From Agroathelia rolfsii (lineage: Eukaryota; Basidiomycota; Agaricomycetes; Amylocorticiales; Amylocorticiaceae), in the NCBI GenBank assembly GCA_018343915.1, contig JABRWF010000008.1, positions 2,604,001-2,668,000 of the forward strand: 64,000 nucleotides of DNA, given 5' to 3'. Each line of letters starts with the position of its first letter. Within the stretch, counting starts at the first letter, position 1. Below are positions 11,582-22,848 of the stretch, piece after piece. The notes under the pieces were generated by a model that did not search any database, was not told the DNA's origin, and saw only the letters and a list, made by a program, of their open reading frames with translations. Made by a program: the position numbers and the translations under genes.

Positions 11582-13061
11582 AGCCTTAACAAAATACCAG
11601 GTTTGTGGCCGTCGTGTGTCTCAAAGAAGTGTAGGAATTCGGGGAAGAAGATGGAAGGTACGGGTGTACGTGGAGGCGTCGTGACTTTTTATATGAATGA
11701 CCGGACTACTCTGCATGCAGCGAATGTTATAGCCGATTCATATTGAAAGAAGAAAACCCGATGCGTACTGGGGTATAAGCGTAAGCCAAGGGTCAACTCA
11801 ATAGGTACCCTAGAATCCGTGTCATGATGTCGATCGGTGTACTTCATATGCATGTTGATGCAACCAAGGTCGACCATGCTGGCACGAGCTCTCGCAGGTG
11901 ATTGAATCTAGATATCCGGACTTGATACAACTAATGGAAGATGGGCCATACTATCACAATATGGGCAATGCATCGTCTATTGGGCACGAGATAGCTATTC
12001 CGGAAAAGATAGGAGGGCCTAAACGCTTCGTACCGTCCATCCCATACGACGAGAATTGCAATGAAACTGTGACATTGTCACTACGGTGAATGTGGGTCCG
12101 ACTATCCCGCTCGGCCCTGATAGCTTTTTTAGGTGCGGGGCTGTAAGGAGCATCAGGGGAGGGGTCAGAGATCGAGGCTTAATCAATGCCAAGTCCCTAG
12201 TACGTTTCTTGAAAGGAGCTCAAGAATCGAGCAACTTGAAAGTACAAGCGAGATGAACATCTCCAGCTTGTGACGACTCGGAAATTTCGTAACACAGCCT
12301 AAAGACAAATCAAAAACGGCTACCAGCCTCAATCAACGATTGAATTAGAGCTTGCTGCGGACACAATACTCAGTACTCATTAGTCAGCTGAGACTGAGGT
12401 TGTGTCAATGGGGCTACTCGGTGGAGGTGTAGTATTTGCGGCTTTAAGGTAAAGTAACATCACAAAACCAGGGAACTCCGAGTCCGAACCTTGGGGCTAT
12501 TGAGTTTCCGATGCCGGGCCAAGTGGACATCGAAAATGTGTCCGGGATGGCGCATAAGTTTATGTAGAAACATAGAGTCTGATAGTTCAATACTGGAAAG
12601 CCAAGATGTTTTTTTTTTTTTTTTTTTTCAACCTGCATTGTAAGGGTTTTTGTCCAAAGACTTCCGCCGGAAGAGTTTCGGCATCGTCGCATCTAAGCAA
12701 TTCATATCCAACTGGCACTGGTCGAGTTGCAAGAACCAAGCAGGTGAAGTATCGGGCTATCGTATCGTCAAAGTCCACGGAGCTCGGCCATGCTGGTTAT
12801 GTCCCTCTGACAGTCAAGTTCACACACTAACAGAGATTGGAGCCAATGAAAACAATTCGCTAGCATCTCGAAGATTCTTTGCCAGTCCGATTTGTTGTAA
12901 AATAGACGGGTCATCGTGAAATTAACATATGGCTTACCTTATTCGACTTTTTTCGACCAAAAGCTTTATAAGTCTAAATTGTGTCAGGACAAGTGCATCT
13001 CAGTTTAAGATGCAATTAAGTTTAGTCCTCTGGACCAACTTTGCGAAAAAGGTTGAATGGG
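11582..13061. other. gene-poor region with coding-like remnants
   Basis: Apart from the fragment at 11883-12089, one minus-strand segment around 12830-12630 reads coding-like (DDTIARYFTCLVLATRPVPV, GYELLRCDDAETLPAEVFG). It ends in a 20-bp T-run on the plus strand (12609-12628), i.e. poly-A on the coding side. It could be an exon of an unrecognised gene or a decayed retrocopy. I cannot build a full gene. Confidence 0.35.
11883..12089 (+). pseudogene. coding-like orphan fragment
   Basis: An open plus-strand frame with strikingly protein-like composition (HELSQVIESRYPDLIQLMED, GPYYHNMGNASSIGHEIAIP, EKIGGPKRFVPSIPYDENCN) ending in a stop at 12087-12089. It has no ATG in this frame and no neighbouring exon I can join. 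It may be the last exon of a gene whose upstream part has decayed. I do not recognise the family. Confidence 0.3.
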
Positions 13062-13066
13062 GTAAC

Positions 13067-13259
13067 TGTGAAAAAAGCGAGCCAGCCAGTAATGAGTTAA
13101 AAGCAAGATTGCATTACGCTTGTCCTTGTACTTGGACGCGGTACGCGGACAAACGAATAGAGTAACTACTACAAAAATCCGTAGCTACATATTACAGTCA
13201 CGCTCCGCGTGACTGTGACTCCGTCACTCCCATCGAGGCATGGATTGCCCATTCTAACA
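13067..13259 (+). repeat. LTR-like short repeat, copy 2
   Basis: A 193-bp copy of the repeat at 352-543, same orientation, flanked by GTAAC on both sides (13062-13066 and 13260-13264). It starts TGTGAAAA and ends ATTCTAACA. The internal hairpin has a 10-bp perfect stem (13194-13203 with 13207-13216, loop TCC). Confidence 0.8.
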
Positions 13260-13264
13260 GTAAC

Positions 13265-14084
13265 ATGCCAGGGTCCTACGATTACATGATGCTGTTGATT
13301 CAGATGCTTCATATCACAACATACGCCCTTACATGATCCTGCACCTTCAATCTTTCATGTACCCGGGCTCAGTATTCGATCGTAATCATCGCCAGTTGAG
13401 CAGGTTCGGCGATTTTTTGCAAGAGCAAACAACACAGACCAAAACGAGGTGATGGTGTTATGAATGTCCGGAGTGGATGAGTTCACTATCATATGGGTAG
13501 CGGTCAGTACGATATGTTGAAAATATACGTTTCTAGCTAGACTGGCCAGCTTGAAAACTTTTGGCACCTTCAAGTTAGCCTTGGCCATGCAGGCGCACTT
13601 TTTTGAATCGTTTGCAAAGTCTCGTCCATGATGGTTACTAGCACTGACATATATCGAGACACCTGAAGAAAGGACGCACGTTATTAGGGTCGTAGTTCAT
13701 ACTACTAATAAGAAATGGCTTCGGATTGGAGATCTGTGAGAGTGTTAGCGAACGTCGAAGTTTGCCTAAGGGTGACTATCCATGACCGGATCAATCTTTC
13801 GCTGCACCCATTTACGACCCAATAAATCTTATGATTGATCAATACCCTCATGCTAGTGGGTCTCTTTCATTTTGTCTATCCGTTCATCAGATAGTCGGGC
13901 TGTGCAAGATGATAGGCTGGGTGAAGTGTTCAACATTATGATAATATATGGCGCAGTAGTTAGCCCTTAATCATAAATGAGGTATACGAATAAGCCACTG
14001 GACAGTGATTGTCAAATCTAGTGATGAAAGTCAATTGTAGTGCCCTGGACAAAAATCGACAGTCTTTCAATCGGAAAAAAAAAA
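13265..14084. other. intergenic
   Basis: About 820 bp without a supportable gene. A short minus-strand frame at 13588-13355 (MAKANLKVPKVFKLASLARN) has no family match and no exon partner. Confidence 0.45.
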
Positions 14085-15375
14085 TCAAGGGGAGGAGATT
14101 CGCTCGATAATGCGTTGCACTAAACTGCGCATAACGTTTGCCTTGGCCTTTCCGATTGCGAGAACGTCCTCGTGAGAGACGACTTCCTGAACAAATAGTG
14201 GTACTGATTTCCCAGCAATCTGTAATTTGGAAGGGAAAGAATGGGGAACCTATCAGGTCCTATCGAAATTGCTTTGAGAAAGAAAGGCAAACCTCGGCTT
14301 CCACCTCTTCTTTGATACTCCTCTGCTTATCAGGGATAATGACAGGGTTCGTGGCCAAGCTAAGCACGAGGACATTCAACCCCTCATCTTTGGCAGCCAC
14401 CACCTCCGGTACGGTGCTCATTCCTACGACGTCAGCACCGGCAGCACGCAGGAACCTGCCTTCAGCCGCCGTCTCGTACGTAGGCCCGGAGACCCACGCG
14501 TAGGTACCCTCCCCAAGGGCATCACTGGGTAAAGAGAGATCATGCGCCGCGAAAAACGCCTGGCGCCGCAGCTCGATGGAGTAAGCAGACGACAGTGGCA
14601 GGAAACGCGCATATGATGGAGATGCCAAAGGTCCCAACAAGGGGTTCAGGGGCCCGGTAAGGTTCGGCAGGGCGAGATGGTCGTTTACGACGATGACTGT
14701 GTCCCGTGATGATGATGGTCGATATGCGCAGTTGAATATTAAGATGATACAAGCACGTACTAGTTCCCACTGGGATGTTCGGATTAAGAGATCCGGCAGC
14801 ATTAGTGACTAAGGAATAGTCGATTTGGGTATTTCAGAGTAATCGAACGGAAGGAACACTGACTGATGATATCTTTGATACCCAGTCGAGCTAACAAACG
14901 AATAGGATAAACGACCGTAGTAAGCTTGTGGCCTTCATAGGGATGGAACTACTCAGTATGATATTGGACAATGATGCATTTATGAAGAGGTAAAAGTAAA
15001 TGGATCAAAAATGATAAGCATCAGCAAAAACTGGCTCACCCTTCCTAGCATGGCAACGACAGGAGTTTTATGCTCGCCCATTAGACCAAACGCAAGCTGA
15101 CTCTTGTGCCCTTGTACTGAGAATCATGATAGGATTAATTCAGTGTATGTGTATCCAGTTGGCTCTGAATAGTTGTAGACAAAGTTACCAGTGCTATTCC
15201 CGAAGCCAGGCAAAGAACTGTACGGCACATAATGCACATCCCTCAAACTATCAGCGAGTGTACTCAAGCCAGACCCACACACGATCCCAACATGAGGCTT
15301 CTGCAGATGGGTGGGTACAAGTGTCTTTAACACATCAAGAGTTTCGGTAAAAGGAAGGATGTGGTTTGAAGACAT
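14085..15375 (-). CDS. PNP1: purine nucleoside phosphorylase
   Basis: Catalyses reversible phosphorolysis of (deoxy)inosine and guanosine to base plus (deoxy)ribose-1-phosphate in purine salvage (trimeric PNP family, cytosolic). Visible landmarks in order: VGIVCGSGLSTLADSL (phosphate-binding Ser), VQGHKSQLAFG, FHPYEGHKL, VTNAAGSLNP, TVIVVNDHLALPNLTGPLNP, SGPTYETAAEGRFLRAAGAD (base-site Glu), VVGMSTVPEVVAA, VLSLATNPV (base-binding Asn) and SHEDVLAIGK (catalytic-site His). Start MSSNHILPF at 15375 gives the usual length of about 300 residues; an upstream Met at 15453 would add an unusual tail. Introns include 15188-15117 (phase 1) and further short ones. The gene ends with a TGA at 14087-14085. 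Confidence 0.92.
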
Positions 15376-15536
15376 TTGTAACTGATGATGATGGAAGTGA
15401 TAGACAAACTCCGTTGCGCTCGGAAAAGGGATAATAAATATCTTATTACCCATATACTCCTCCGAGGCCTACTTGTAAATACCACAGCTACATTGTGTAT
15501 CGATACAAGTGTATATAAAAAGAGGTCCAAGGGTAT

Positions 15537-17405
15537 CTAGAGTTTCGCCGTCTTTCTCTCCCCCAACTTCTTCTTGAGTTTGTCCTGATTAACAAATACA
15601 AAGATTAACAATGTCTTCATGAGATGGGATCAATAACAACACTTACATTGACAGCATCCATGTAGACATTTGTCACAACCCAATGCTCTCTCTTCATGCC
15701 CTTTCCATGAATGGCCAACGCCAAATCCTTAGTCATGATTCCATCAACATCTATGGTCTCTACGCAAGCAGCCTCAAGATCGTGACAGAAGTCCCGCAGA
15801 GCATCGTTCTGGTCCAGCTTAGCACGGTGAAGCAACCCACGTGTCCAGGCAAAGATACTTGCGACAGGGTTCGTCGAGGTTTCGTTGCCCTTCTGGTATT
15901 CACGATAGTGGCGAGTTACCGTTCCATGAGCAGCCTCGCTCTCGATGACTTGGCCATCTGGTGTGATGAGCTCGCTGGTCATCATGCCGAGACTGCCAAA
16001 ACCTTGGGCGAGGATGTCAGACTGGACGTCACCATCGTAGTTCTTGCATGCCCAGACGAAGCCGCCAGAGGACTTGATGGCTTGCGCAACCATGTCATCG
16101 ATGAGTCGATGTTCGTAGTAGATGTTAAGTGCTTCGTATTGGGAGCGGTAGGTCCTATATGAGTACGCTTGAGTTACGAAAACTGAAGATTATCAGCATT
16201 TTCAAACTTACGACTCATAGATTTCCTGGAAGATATCCTTGAAACGACCATCGTACTTCTTCAGGATGGTGTTCTTCGTCGACATGAACTGAGTGACACA
16301 TTAGTCGCCCTGCTTTGCGTAAAAGATTGAGACAGCATACCAAGGGCATCTTCTTGGCTAACGCCATCTTGAAAGAGGCATGTGCGAATCCTTGAATAGA
16401 CTGTTGGACGCAATGTAAACTCATCCTAGCGAAACAAGCCAAAAATTTCTTACATCGTCTGTGTTGTACATGGACATAGCAACGCCAGGGCCCTTGAAAC
16501 TGTAGACCTCCATCTTCTTTGGCTCTCCACCATCCGCGGGAGTGTATACAAGCTCGAGCTTGCCTGGACCAGGTGCAACGAAATCGGTGGAACGGTACTG
16601 GTCTCCGAATGCATGACGGCCAATGACAATGGGGTTAACCCATCCTGGAACGGGCTTAGGCACACGCGACAAGATGATAGGTTCCCGGAAAACGGTGCCG
16701 CCCAATATGTTACGAATCTGCCAAAGGACCGTAAATGAGTAACGGAGGTTTATAAAAGACTAGAGGACTTGCAGTTCCATTAGGGCTCCTCCACATTTCC
16801 TTCAACTTGAATTCCTTGACACGGGCCTCATCAGGAGTAATGGTTGCGCATTTGATTCCAACCTTGTGCTCCAGAATAGCCTTAGCGGAGTCGACTGTTA
16901 TCTGATCGTTGGTCTAAAAAGGTCTTCATTCAGCCAAGGGAATAGTTTCGCAAGAGAGTCGCCTTACTGCGTCTCTCGCCTCAAGGCCAAGGTCATAGTA
17001 CTTGATATCCAGTTGAAGATATGGCAGAATCAACTAAAAATGGAAATTGTAAATGAAATTGGCATCATGCTCGACTGTGAGGCTATCCAGTGAAAGCAAA
17101 CATACCTCTTCACGGATTTTCTTCCAAATAATCCTCGTCATCTCATCGCCATCGAGCTCAACAACAGGATTCTTGACTACGATTTTCTCCATGGTAGACT
17201 CTGTGGAAATAAACGCAAATGTACGTTAAGCCGGGTCCCCGAGGTGGTGACCGATGCGCTACTTGTAGCACAACTCACGTGAGCGAAGAGAGCTCGATGT
17301 GAATAGCCTCCCCGGCGACAATGGCCGAGCAAACACTCTCGACGATGAGATGGACCGGGCAAACATGGTGGTGGTTGAAAACACAGCTGTAGCAGCCAGT
17401 GCCAT
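15537..17405 (-). CDS. IDP1: NADP-dependent isocitrate dehydrogenase, mitochondrial form
   Basis: Oxidative decarboxylation of isocitrate to 2-oxoglutarate with NADPH production. The protein reads through all family blocks: [75 protein letters not shown] (substrate-binding Arg residues), [30 protein letters not shown] (metal-binding Asp), [33 protein letters not shown] (cofactor), [17 protein letters not shown] and ALAIHG. The first exon (from 17405) encodes a basic, Ser/Ala/Arg-rich, acid-free leader ([30 protein letters not shown]), a typical mitochondrial presequence, joined by an intron to exon 2. Exon 2 carries its own ATG in the context ACCATGG, which could give a cytosolic form. Several introns of 50-90 bp. 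Stop at 15539-15537. Confidence 0.95.
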
Positions 17406-18200
17406 ACTTTAAAAGCACATGAATATAACACATTGTTGCCGAGTATGGCTCGGACCTCTTCGGGCGACACGTGAGCACGCTTCTGCATCAAATCAACATG
17501 TCGCCTGACACCTCTTCACAGGGCGCATAGCGCTGGTACTTATCAGCATCATGATCAGGTATTCCGATTAGAAAATAAATATATAGAAAAACATTCACAT
17601 AAACGGATACAATATCACTTGCTGAGCATGATTTATATCTTTTATTTATTTATTTATATTCCGCGTAACAAAGGTAGAAATTTAACCTGTTACACTACTG
17701 AGTCTATTTGCGACATGAAAACGAGTAAATTTCATAAGTCCAGGTGTCACCTTTGAAGAAGTGTTCAAAAACACACATATATGATGATCAAATAGCTGCC
17801 TCTCTTGAAGGGCAGTATCGGAGCTTTGTTTATGATCATTTGGTCTGTCGTAATTTCCGATTTTTTCTTTCAATCCGGGGCCACTACGCTGGTTGTACGT
17901 TGGAGATACACAAAAAATTTGATCATTAATGATGACACAGCATCATCAAGATCAACGGACGTTTGCGTTCAGTTGAGGCATCAGGATTATATCATTTGCT
18001 ACATGCACGGCATGGATCTAGCATTGTGGGCAGTTTCGAAGTGGGAACTAGGATGAGAGATGGTATTCAGTGTATGGATCCAAGAAAGTCACGTTGATGA
18101 TTATGGAAGCATGGTTACATCCCTATGTGACACTAGACCTAGGCATTTATCTGTAGCCGTAATAGCACGTAAAGGCGAGAATATTGAGTTGAAGTATCTA
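17406..18200. other. intergenic, promoter side of isocitrate dehydrogenase
   Basis: About 800 bp of AT-rich DNA with short random frames; TATTTATT-type repeats near 17640-17660. No gene seen. Confidence 0.45.
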
Positions 18201-18718
18201 TTACGAAGACGTAGGGGAGTGATAATCGCGGAAAGAAGACGGTGTAACACTTCTCACCCTATTTCCAAGTACCTGAAGTAGTACAAGAGTGTGACAATGG
18301 CCTACTTTTAATCCCTCGATCTCCACAGCAAAGCCCAAACGCCGTCCAGTCCCTGAAACCTGCGGCAAGGGGTGCCCGAAGGAGCAGCCAAAGGGCAATT
18401 TGCAGAAAGTCTTGCTATGAACGAAGGCAAAGAAATCGTTTCCTGCAATAGTAATTTCCGGGTGTGCGTATCAGATGGCAGTCAGGGAAGCTCATAGGAA
18501 CAGTTCTAGTGGCAAGGGGCATTTTTAAGGACGTTTGCGAGTTCGAGTTTGGAGTTGAACCACAACCATGGCTGTCGGCTGATAGTTTCCTCGACATTTA
18601 AATATGCAAAACCAATAGCGAAAGGCCAATTCGACGACAGAAGCAAGGTACTATCAGCCAGGAGGACAGTATACAGGGGTATAGAAAGCCAACTGAAGAC
18701 CAAGATGGCGGCTAGCAA
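18201..18718 (-). CDS. possible small secreted protein
   Basis: A weak candidate. A minus-strand frame from 18718 starts with a signal-peptide-like segment (MLAAILVFSWLSIPLYTVLL) followed by AYLNVEETISRQPWLWFNS. A second coding-like segment (DFFAFVHSKTFCKLPFGC, SFGHPLPQVSGTGRRLGFAV) lies downstream, ending at a TAA at 18203-18201. The two must be joined by an intron ending near 18434, but I could not find a donor that keeps this frame. The family is not recognised. It may be a pseudogene or a chance reading. Confidence 0.25.
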
Positions 18719-19692
18719 ACACTGAGTGCGGCATGATGCATTATGCTTGAACGCGGGTCGGACTTCAGAACCCTGTCATCACACATCACCACCAGCCTTG
18801 CTCAACTCTGGCCATTCGTTGTTTTCCTCACCTCGTTACACCGCATGGGGTAAGTGGGCCAGGCGGGACGTCAAAGTCCACTTGTTACCTGTCCTCTCTG
18901 CCCGCAGAGATCGTTGACCACACATCAATCTCTTGACTACTCGCAGCTGGAAATACAGATCCTGGCCTTTGGACGGTTGACTCCACAGGGGGCGACAAAG
19001 AGGGGGTAGTATAACTGTGTCAAAAAACATGGCGACATAACTATATTCAAACTCTGGACAAACCTGACATATCGGATCGTTGTGGCAGAACAATAGAGCA
19101 TTCTGTGGAGCGTCATCATTGCCATTTATTATACACGCCCCATTCGATTAATAATCTCTCCAAAGCGCATGAAGACTCTCGAGGCATCTGTTCCCGTTAA
19201 CGGCCACCTCGTCCAGAGTCTCATAAGTCACAGAAAGCTTCTGGACTATCTGGAAAACTAGGAATCCTCACATTCAATGTACTGCCCTTGTGCGATGGTT
19301 TAATCCAGATTCCCAAGCCTTCAAGCTTCAGGAATCACTACAGCTGTGCCGATATTCTCTTGGAGTTCTTGAATCATAGCCGCTCGGAACTGTTGCGGAG
19401 CTTGGAGGTCCTCTCTGGGGTACGTGATTGCGATTAATGCTGCGACTCCCACCTATTGTACCTGTCCAACAGAAGCATGGGATTGGATACATGAGCATTA
19501 CATTCTTCGAAGACGTAAGCTTTCAAACTTATACTAAATGTGCTTATACTTACCTCTGGGTACTCTGAGTAACCTCAGGAGCAGACGTACAGTTCATTCG
19601 GGGTCGAGGTCGAAGTGAATGGTACAATGAGGATACTTCAGGGCCCGTCCTGCTCCTCAGAGCGGTGCAAAGATCTTCCGTCGCCAGCGCTG

Positions 19693-19723
<31 letters not shown>

Positions 19724-19813
19724 TCGTTTACCCCTGGAAAGAACACGCCGAAAGGTCTGAATTTTTTTTTCTGGGGTCATGTCAAGCCGTACGCCTGACT
19801 CACAGCATTGAGA
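18719..19813. other. intergenic with a 28-bp T-run
   Basis: No supportable gene. A pure T-run at 19693-19720 dominates. Upstream sequence shows no retrogene structure, and I see no target duplication around the tract. Confidence 0.45.
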
Positions 19814-20260
19814 AACATGTCCATGCGGGTAGGAGAAAGAAAGGTGTTCGAGGAACAACTCAGAGCCGGTAGACTTACGAAGGCTAGCGGCGGCGGGGAA
19901 TATATCACACTCTATGTTTCTTAACACTCAACTCTAGACATCATCTTACTTGGTGGATGAGCCATTCAAGCGGGTTCCCAATCAATTTTCATACAAACCT
20001 ATGGACCAGGATGCCGCTGTAGAGGCGGTAACCATGTCATACGAGTAGGAGGAGGACAGGTGTTCTAGGAACAACTCAGAGCCGATGGACTTACAAAAGC
20101 CAGGAGATAGAGAGAGAGAGAGATGTCACACTCTACATCTTCTAACACTCAGCTCTAGACATCATCTTGGTGAATGAGCCCTCCAGGCAAGTCTCCGATC
20201 GATTCTCATTACGGACCCGGACCCATGGAACAAGATGCCTCTGTAGAGGCGGGATCCAGA
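19814..20260 (+). repeat. tandem duplication covering the 5' region of the BTB gene
   Basis: Two diverged copies of about 215 bp lie head to tail: roughly 19814-20028 and 20031-20253. Shared blocks in order include GTAGGAG, AGGTGTTC.AGGAACAACT, TCACACTCTA, TAACACTCA.CTCTAGACAT, the ATGAGCC start region and GATGCC..TGTAGAGGCGG. The right copy contains the real BTB start codon at 20174 and its first 26 or so codons. The matching ATGAGCC in the left copy (19957) runs into a frame that soon stops. So the promoter, 5' UTR and N-terminal codons were duplicated, and the upstream copy has since decayed. Confidence 0.7.
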
Positions 20261-21401
20261 GAAGCTCAAAATACGACTTCTATAGTATCTCATTCACTCC
20301 AACAAGGGATCCAGCCCCAACCTCAGGAGCTGACAAGTGAGCCCAAAGGCCAAGCTTGCAAATCTCGCCCATTTCCCACAAACTTCACCCTCTACCAGAC
20401 TACTACAGCTTATCCGATGTGTTTACTTTCGATCGGATTTACAACCAGACATCTGCAGATATCGTTCTGTACTCATCAGACATGAAGCTTTTTTACGCGC
20501 ACTCTTCAGTCCTTGCTACATCCGAGAACGAGTTTGGCGGCCGCATCCCTCGACAGACAACAATATCCCGGCACGAACCTCTCGTATTGTATCTATCCGA
20601 GCACTCAGAGATCCTACACGCGATGCTATGTTTTATCTACAAACTTATGCTTCCAGATGCGTCGACGCCATTTAAGTCGCTCCTGGGGCTGGTGGAATGC
20701 CTACAACGTTATGGGTTACTCCCAGGAACTTTTATAAGGCCTGGTAGTCATCTATTTAATCTACTGGCGGCTTATGCTTCCCAGTACCCTCTAGAACTGT
20801 ACACTATTGCTGCCGAGCAAGACAATTATGCGTTGGCTGCTGCGGCGTCTATCCATTTGTTGGAAACGCCGCTTCTTTCCATTCCGGCACACATGCTGGA
20901 CCGAATCGGTGGTGTGTACGTTAAGCGCCTCGGATTGCTCCAACTTCGTCGCGTAAGTGCGCTCAAGGTAAGATTACTATCCATATTGCCTCGATATCCT
21001 TGATAGCAATCGATTTTCATTCTACATTGCTAGAGTGTGCTCCTTCCAGGGCCAGCGGCCCATCCTGTTCTGCGCGGCTGCACGTCGGAGATGCAACAGA
21101 ATCTTGCTCGCTCCTATGCTTTGGCGGCGGCGTATTTGATCTGGGAAGATAAAGCAGGTATTGTACCCTCTTTTTGGGACTTCGAAGAAGCACGTTTTTT
21201 TTTTAACACATCATGTAGACATTCCTGTAGAACGCATTCAAGAAGTTCTATCGCGGCTCGGACAGGATGTCACGTGTACTCTCTGCAAGGATCTCTTGGC
21301 GCATCGCGTTACGGAAGTCGTGTCATCCTGGCTCAATATATCGGTACGCAACCCCTCTTATCGATCTTAAATTTTCGTTACAGGACCACTTACTGCCCTA
21401 A
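20174..21401 (+). CDS. BTB/POZ domain protein
   Basis: A basidiomycete-type single-BTB protein; such proteins usually mediate dimerisation or act as cullin-3 adaptors, but the partner is unknown. Five exons join in frame: 20174-20336, 20399-20967, 21034-21157, 21219-21343 and 21384-21401, giving 332 residues. After a disordered N-terminus the BTB core follows: NYYSLSDVFTFDRIYNQTSA, DIVLYSSDMKLFYAHSSVLA, then LVLYLSEHSEILHAMLCFIY and a helical C-terminal region (VECLQRYGLLPGTFI, LLAAYASQYPLELYTIAAEQ, NYALAAAASIHLLETPLLSI). The last intron is only 40 bp. The 5' region is tandemly duplicated. The start at 20174 is supported by the conserved first-exon frame leading into the 62-bp intron. Confidence 0.75.
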
Positions 21402-22272
21402 TTTGGTATAGAAGGGTATCTGAACGCTATCTAACTAGTCTTGGTTGTGAAGGCGTACTGCCTTCAAAACCCATTCTTCCCATATTAGTCTCGATCCCCT
21501 AAATCAAAGTTATTAAACTTTCCCTCTGAATAAGATGACGTTGTATATAATCGCATCGTGAGGTATAGAGTACCACAACCCTGATATTGATCCCACCTGA
21601 TGTTCCATACTTATATATCAATGACTTTACTAGGCCATTCACGTGAACACGCCATCAATCGACATTAAGACACGTCCACTCTTTTTCTTTTTCTTTTTTT
21701 CTATCAGCAATGTATTTACCTAGCATTTGGATCTGTTTGAAATCCGTAATGGTCTGTCTATTTTGTTTCATAGACATGTTTGCAAATCTGAACATTATTC
21801 TGCCGTGCACGCTTTTACAATAATCCATACCCGGATATTAACGTGGCACCTTGTGGTTCGGGTGCTATGATTGATAAATCGGTCAGATGGATCAGTATCT
21901 CTTTTCCGGTGGCTCAATCGCTCCATAATCCATGCTTCCTTTTTTTTTTCCCTAGACACTGTCAATGTACTGAGTCTCGACCCACTTTCGTTTACTTCGC
22001 ATATTGATACGCCCCCATCCGTGATGCCAAAGGAGCTAGAAGCCTAGGACCAATCTATGATATTCCTCACTAATCACGTCTCTTTCTCTCGGGTACGCGT
22101 ATTCATCATTCGCTGTATACGGTTGAAACCCAAATAGCAGCCCTAAATTCATAATGAGACGGACCCGAATCTATATAGGCGCTTATTGTATCCGTACCCG
22201 AGAATGCAGAGATAGAAGTAATCAACACTATCTTTAAATACTAGCACAGCTCGCAAATAACCGAATATGGTG
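21402..22272. other. intergenic
   Basis: 3' flank of the BTB gene plus AT-rich DNA with several pyrimidine tracts (for example 21679-21700 and 21940-21951). No coding segment or repeat recognised. Confidence 0.5.
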
Positions 22273-22282
22273 TATAGGAGAC

Positions 22283-22368
22283 TGGGGTCCTGTAAGAAAG
22301 TCCCTACCAAGGCACGCCCCTTTACTTACAATTCAGTTTTTTCTTTTTGGTATTTTCTTACAGGACCC
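22283..22368. mobile_element. MITE-like foldback element
   Basis: A short element of about 86 bp bounded by perfect 15-bp terminal inverted repeats, GGGTCCTGTAAGAAA (22285-22299) and TTTCTTACAGGACCC (22354-22368). It is flanked by a perfect 10-bp direct repeat TATAGGAGAC (22273-22282 and 22369-22378). Two extra bases (TG) separate the left duplication from the inverted repeat. It has no coding capacity. A 9-11-bp duplication would fit a Mutator-like transposase and 8 bp a hAT; the parent family cannot be decided here. Confidence 0.75.
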
Positions 22369-22378
22369 TATAGGAGAC

Positions 22379-22848
22379 GCACTTAGAACATTAGTAATCC
22401 GGATCACGGGAAGACCATCGTGATGCGATCTTCTAGTAGTGCTGACCAGCCTAATTTCCAGGCCTAGGGAGTAAAGCAATTAGGTCAGCTGCCGTTCCCC
22501 AGTCATCATTGAAGAAACGAAGAATATTGAATATTATCATTATTAATAGTGTTCAGTAGGAGTGTTGAAAATGGAAAGGAATTAGGTATAAATGGAATGC
22601 GGGACTAGGGGTTAAATGAAGGGGATGGGGAACAATACAGTATTAAACCGCCAAATATATAGTAGAACACTGGGCTGAAAGAAGAGTCAAAAAAGAAGCA
22701 GTGTGAGGTGTAGGCATCGTAGGAAACATTTAAGCGTATGCTTGAGTGTAGGTGCGCAAATATCGAAGGGTATATGTGCAAGACGTCCATGTCATGTTCA
22801 ACAACAAATTTTCGTATTGTCTTCGTTATCTAGCATGAGATGGAGGTA
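22379..22848. other. intergenic, 3' flank of the Clp1-like gene
   Basis: About 470 bp without coding signal; likely 3' UTR of the minus-strand gene to the right. Confidence 0.45.

Noticed and set aside
13355..13588. 77-codon minus-strand frame starting MAKANLKVPK
   Set aside because: No homology, no exon partner, and within the expected length of random frames.
19693..19720. 28-bp T-run as the poly-A tail of a retrogene
   Set aside because: No coding sequence lies on the 5' side of the tail and no flanking duplication is visible; it is more likely a simple repeat.
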